64,000 bases of DNA from an uncultured Deefgea sp. (GTDB lineage: Bacteria > Pseudomonadota > Gammaproteobacteria > Burkholderiales > Chitinibacteraceae): contig NZ_CAMTIA010000014.1 of NCBI RefSeq assembly GCF_947072475.1, positions 1 to 64,000 of the forward strand. Reading direction: 5' to 3'. The position numbers were made by a program, and so were the translations under genes. The notes beneath the pieces were generated by a model, which was given only the letters and a program-made list of their open reading frames with translations, was not told the DNA's origin and ran no database searches. Position 1 is the stretch's first letter, and every line of letters starts with the position of its first letter. Positions 62,411 through 64,000 of this stretch are shown here, piece by piece.

Positions 62411-62743
62411 TTACATATCCGCTTTGACCTTGGTCCAGCTGGATTTCACTTTGCTCCAGAACGATGATTTAGGGTCTTTCTTACATTCTTGAATCACCAT
62501 AGGCACGATTTTTTCAATGCCATCTACATCCATCACTGAATCAACGGGTTTGTTTTTCTTATTAAAGCCTTCAGCAAAATACACCGCTTTAGGCTGATAG
62601 CTTTCATCGATAGCGAGAAAGTCTTCGCACATCCATTTAGATACGGGTTTTTTTGCGCTCGCCGTACTGCTGGCAGTGGCAGCAAAAGCGCCTTGTGCGG
62701 CAATAGCGATTAATACAGCAGCAGTGAGGGTTAGTTTTTTCAT
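62411..62743 (-). CDS. HdeA-like periplasmic acid-stress chaperone
   Basis: A 110-residue precursor with a signal peptide (LTLTAAVLIAIAAQGAFA) and an HdeA/HdeB-type domain: MCEDFLAIDESYQPKAVYF, a central DSVMDVDGIEKI and VIQECKKDP with the two cysteines that form the family disulfide. HdeA-type proteins protect periplasmic proteins at low pH by exposing hydrophobic surfaces. A Lys/Trp-rich tail follows. AAGGA lies seven bases before the ATG at 62743. The gene is alone, with its own terminator. Confidence 0.85.
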   Translation of the reverse strand: MKKLTLTAAVLIAIAAQGAFAATASSTASAKKPVSKWMCEDFLAIDESYQPKAVYFAEGFNKKNKPVDSVMDVDGIEKIVPMVIQECKKDPKSSFWSKVKSSWTKVKADM

Positions 62744-63061
62744 CGCAACATCCTTATTTAAAAAAAAGAAATATTCAGCAACAAAGTTCATCGAAAAGGG
62801 CAGACCTTAAACCGGTACTGCCTGCCAACAGACTAGACGATAGGCTGCAATAGCATAGTGAAAAGACGAATTTGGCCAGCTCAACTGCTGGTCGACGGCA
62901 AAAAATGCCGAACGCAGTCAATATGAATCGAGAGTCCAGCGCTGCCGTGCTGAATCGATGGCGTGCAATCCGGCGCTAAATGATTGGGCGCTGTTCTTTC
63001 GAGCTGAGCGTGTTGATGTAAAAACCACGGTATGGATGTAAATACAGTTCACTTAACGAAA

Positions 63062-63144
63062 AACCCTGAAAACCTGACGCAGAGGCACAGAGGCGCGGAG
63101 GAAATTCAGGGTTTTGCAATTGATTTTCTCTGCGCCTTTGCGTC
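63062..63144. repeat. Nested inverted repeats in the phnF upstream region
   Basis: AACCCTGAA (63062-63070) pairs with TTCAGGGTT (63105-63113), and GACGCAGAGGCACAGAG (63076-63092) is nearly complementary to CTCTGCGCCTTTGCGTC (63128-63144). The CTCTGCGCC/TTTGCGTC type is a widespread intergenic repeat from memory. The two sets overlap, so they would form alternative structures. A 61-codon frame here (62976-63161) is a by-product of the repeat, not a gene. The rest of 62744-63289 is otherwise empty. Confidence 0.6.
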
Positions 63145-63177
63145 AAAAGCGACATCAGCAATGAAATCGAGGAAAAA

Positions 63178-63210
63178 AATGCCGCTCACTTGGTTTAAGT
63201 GAACGGCATT
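63178..63210 (-). terminator. Strong hairpin with T run on the minus strand
   Basis: AATGCCGCTCACTT pairs with AAGTGAACGGCATT (one mismatch) around GGTTT. On the minus strand it is followed by a T run, so it would stop leftward transcription, yet no minus-strand gene lies to its right in this window. Confidence 0.65.
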
Positions 63211-63236
63211 AGGGTATGGATGTGTCATTTTTCTTT

Positions 63237-63266
63237 CGTCTAGACGTCATCTTCGCGCCGTATAAT
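63237..63266 (+). promoter_or_regulatory. phnF promoter with GntR/HutC-type operator
   Basis: CGTCTAGACG (63237-63246) is a perfect palindrome containing GTCTAGAC, which fits GT-N-TA-N-AC operators of the HutC subgroup to which PhnF belongs. A perfect -10 TATAAT lies at 63261-63266, and the palindrome occupies the -35 position. This suggests self-repression of the gene that starts at 63290. Confidence 0.65.
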
Positions 63267-63289
63267 GGCGCAGACTATAGAGGATAACC

Positions 63290-64000
63290 ATGCCAAAGAC
63301 CCCGCCCAAATGGCAGCAAATCGCCACCTTATTGGCTGAAGACATCGCCCAAAAAATCTTACGCGGCCAATTGCCGGTGGAGCCGATTTTGGCGCAGCGC
63401 TTTGCCGTCAACCGGCATACCGTGCGCCGTGCGGTGCAAGCTTTAGAAAGCCAAGGTTTGGTGCGGATCGAGCAAGGGCGCGGCACTTTTGTGCAAGAGG
63501 ATTTAATTGATTACCAAATGGGGCGGCGCGGGCGCTTTTCGCATAGCTTGGTAGCGCAAAGCTTGAGTGGCGAAAGCCAAATTTTACGCAGTGACGTGAT
63601 CATTGCCAGCGACGAGGTGTGCCAGCAGCTTGAAATTGCCGCCGGTAGTGAAGTGTTAAAAATCGAAGCGCTGGATTTTGTTGCCGAACAAGTGGTTGGC
63701 GTTTGCACTGAATACCTGCCTTTGCCACGCTTTGCGGGTTTTAATACGCTGCTGGCCGAGTACGGCGTGATGAGTGATGCGCTACGCGCCGCCGGTGTGG
63801 TGAGTATGAGCAGAAAATCATCCAAAATTACCGCCCGAATTCCACGCCCTGAAGTCGCCGCACAATTAGCGCAACCCAAAAGCCAGCCAGTGCTGTATGT
63901 CGAGAGCGTTTATCAAGACGATCACGGTCAAGTGATTGAATACGGCATCACGCGTTTTGCTGCCAATGCGATTCAATTGCTGATTACGCCAGAAATCTAG
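63290..64000 (+). CDS. phnF: GntR-family regulator, PhnF-like (HutC/UTRA type)
   Basis: The 236-residue regulator has a GntR winged helix at about 8-75 (FAVNRHTVRRAVQALESQGLVRIEQGRGTFV in segments) and a UTRA effector domain at about 95-232. YQMGRRGRFSHSL and the YVESVYQDD...VIEYGITRFAA pattern match PhnF, a repressor of phosphonate uptake and breakdown genes. AGAGGATAACC precedes the ATG. The stop codon is the last three bases of the window, so downstream phn genes, if any, lie outside. Its own promoter carries a matching operator at 63237-63246. Confidence 0.88.
   Translation: MPKTPPKWQQIATLLAEDIAQKILRGQLPVEPILAQRFAVNRHTVRRAVQALESQGLVRIEQGRGTFVQEDLIDYQMGRRGRFSHSLVAQSLSGESQILRSDVIIASDEVCQQLEIAAGSEVLKIEALDFVAEQVVGVCTEYLPLPRFAGFNTLLAEYGVMSDALRAAGVVSMSRKSSKITARIPRPEVAAQLAQPKSQPVLYVESVYQDDHGQVIEYGITRFAANAIQLLITPEI

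Noticed and set aside
62976-63161. 61-codon minus-strand frame
   Set aside because: It is produced by the widespread CTCTGCGCC/TTTGCGTC inverted repeat; no ribosome binding site and no domain.

Overview
The window looks like a chromosomal segment of a Gram-negative betaproteobacterium, most likely Neisseriales and close to Chitinibacter, Deefgea or Iodobacter. This placement is an inference from gene content and order (yggS-proC-yggT-yggU opposite pilT-pilU, a FimV-like protein, gpmI-envC-ctpA, uvrA ... MFS-ssb, an OsmC-YcaO fusion). No rRNA, tRNA or CRISPR array was seen. Most of the window is ordinary core genome; the region 1-5.6 kb is accessory.

Layout. 1-5.6 kb: an IS-end-like scar, a divergent SDR/LysR pair, a 56-nt repeat in three copies, a decayed copy of ykgJ, an AT-rich acyltransferase gene, intact ykgJ and two AT-rich genes of unknown role. 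5.6-11.4 kb: a glycosylation module made of a very large protein with two GT-C domains, a polyprenyl-phosphate sugar synthase and a GtrA flippase. 11.5-16.8 kb: YidB, a coupled HDOD / PAS-PAS-GGDEF-EAL pair, a LOG protein and HemG. 16.8-24.6 kb: a large DUF2339 membrane protein with a Thr-Pro microsatellite, two tandem small-RNA candidates, CtpA, EnvC and GpmI. 24.7-30.4 kb: an ArsR regulator, cutA-dsbD-tlpA, FxsA and yggS-proC-yggT-yggU. 30.4-35.2 kb: PilT, PilU and FimV for type IV pili. 35.2-45.1 kb: UvrA, a diguanylate cyclase, a kinase-like phosphotransferase, a YajR-type transporter, SSB and the OsmC-YcaO fusion. 45.5-47.9 kb: GAF-GGDEF cyclase and flavohemoglobin under a predicted NsrR operator. 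48.1-52.2 kb: an AcoR-type sigma-54 activator opposite an aldehyde dehydrogenase and DUF779 gene with a clear -24/-12 promoter. 52.3-62.2 kb: a polyamine uptake and catabolism block (ydcSTUV-patD-gabT-gabD) with a LysR gene. 62.4-64 kb: an HdeA-like protein and a PhnF-type regulator.

How the genes work together. The ydcSTUV transporter would import polyamine, PatD would oxidise 4-aminobutyraldehyde to GABA, and GabT plus GabD would bring GABA to succinate; the first putrescine transaminase is not in the window. Three cyclic-di-GMP proteins lie around the pilus genes. The GT2, GtrA and GT-C genes form a plausible lipid-linked sugar pathway ending in periplasmic glycosyl transfer.

The most unusual signals are: (i) a dispersed repeat of exactly 49 nt with inverted GGTAT/ATACC ends in seven intergenic places, four of them between convergent genes; (ii) two sibling hairpin transcripts in tandem at 19.7-20.0 kb; (iii) the double GT-C fusion; (iv) an acyltransferase gene flanked by 56-nt repeats plus a frameshifted ykgJ duplicate. 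All functional statements rest on reading the sequence and family knowledge; no search was run.
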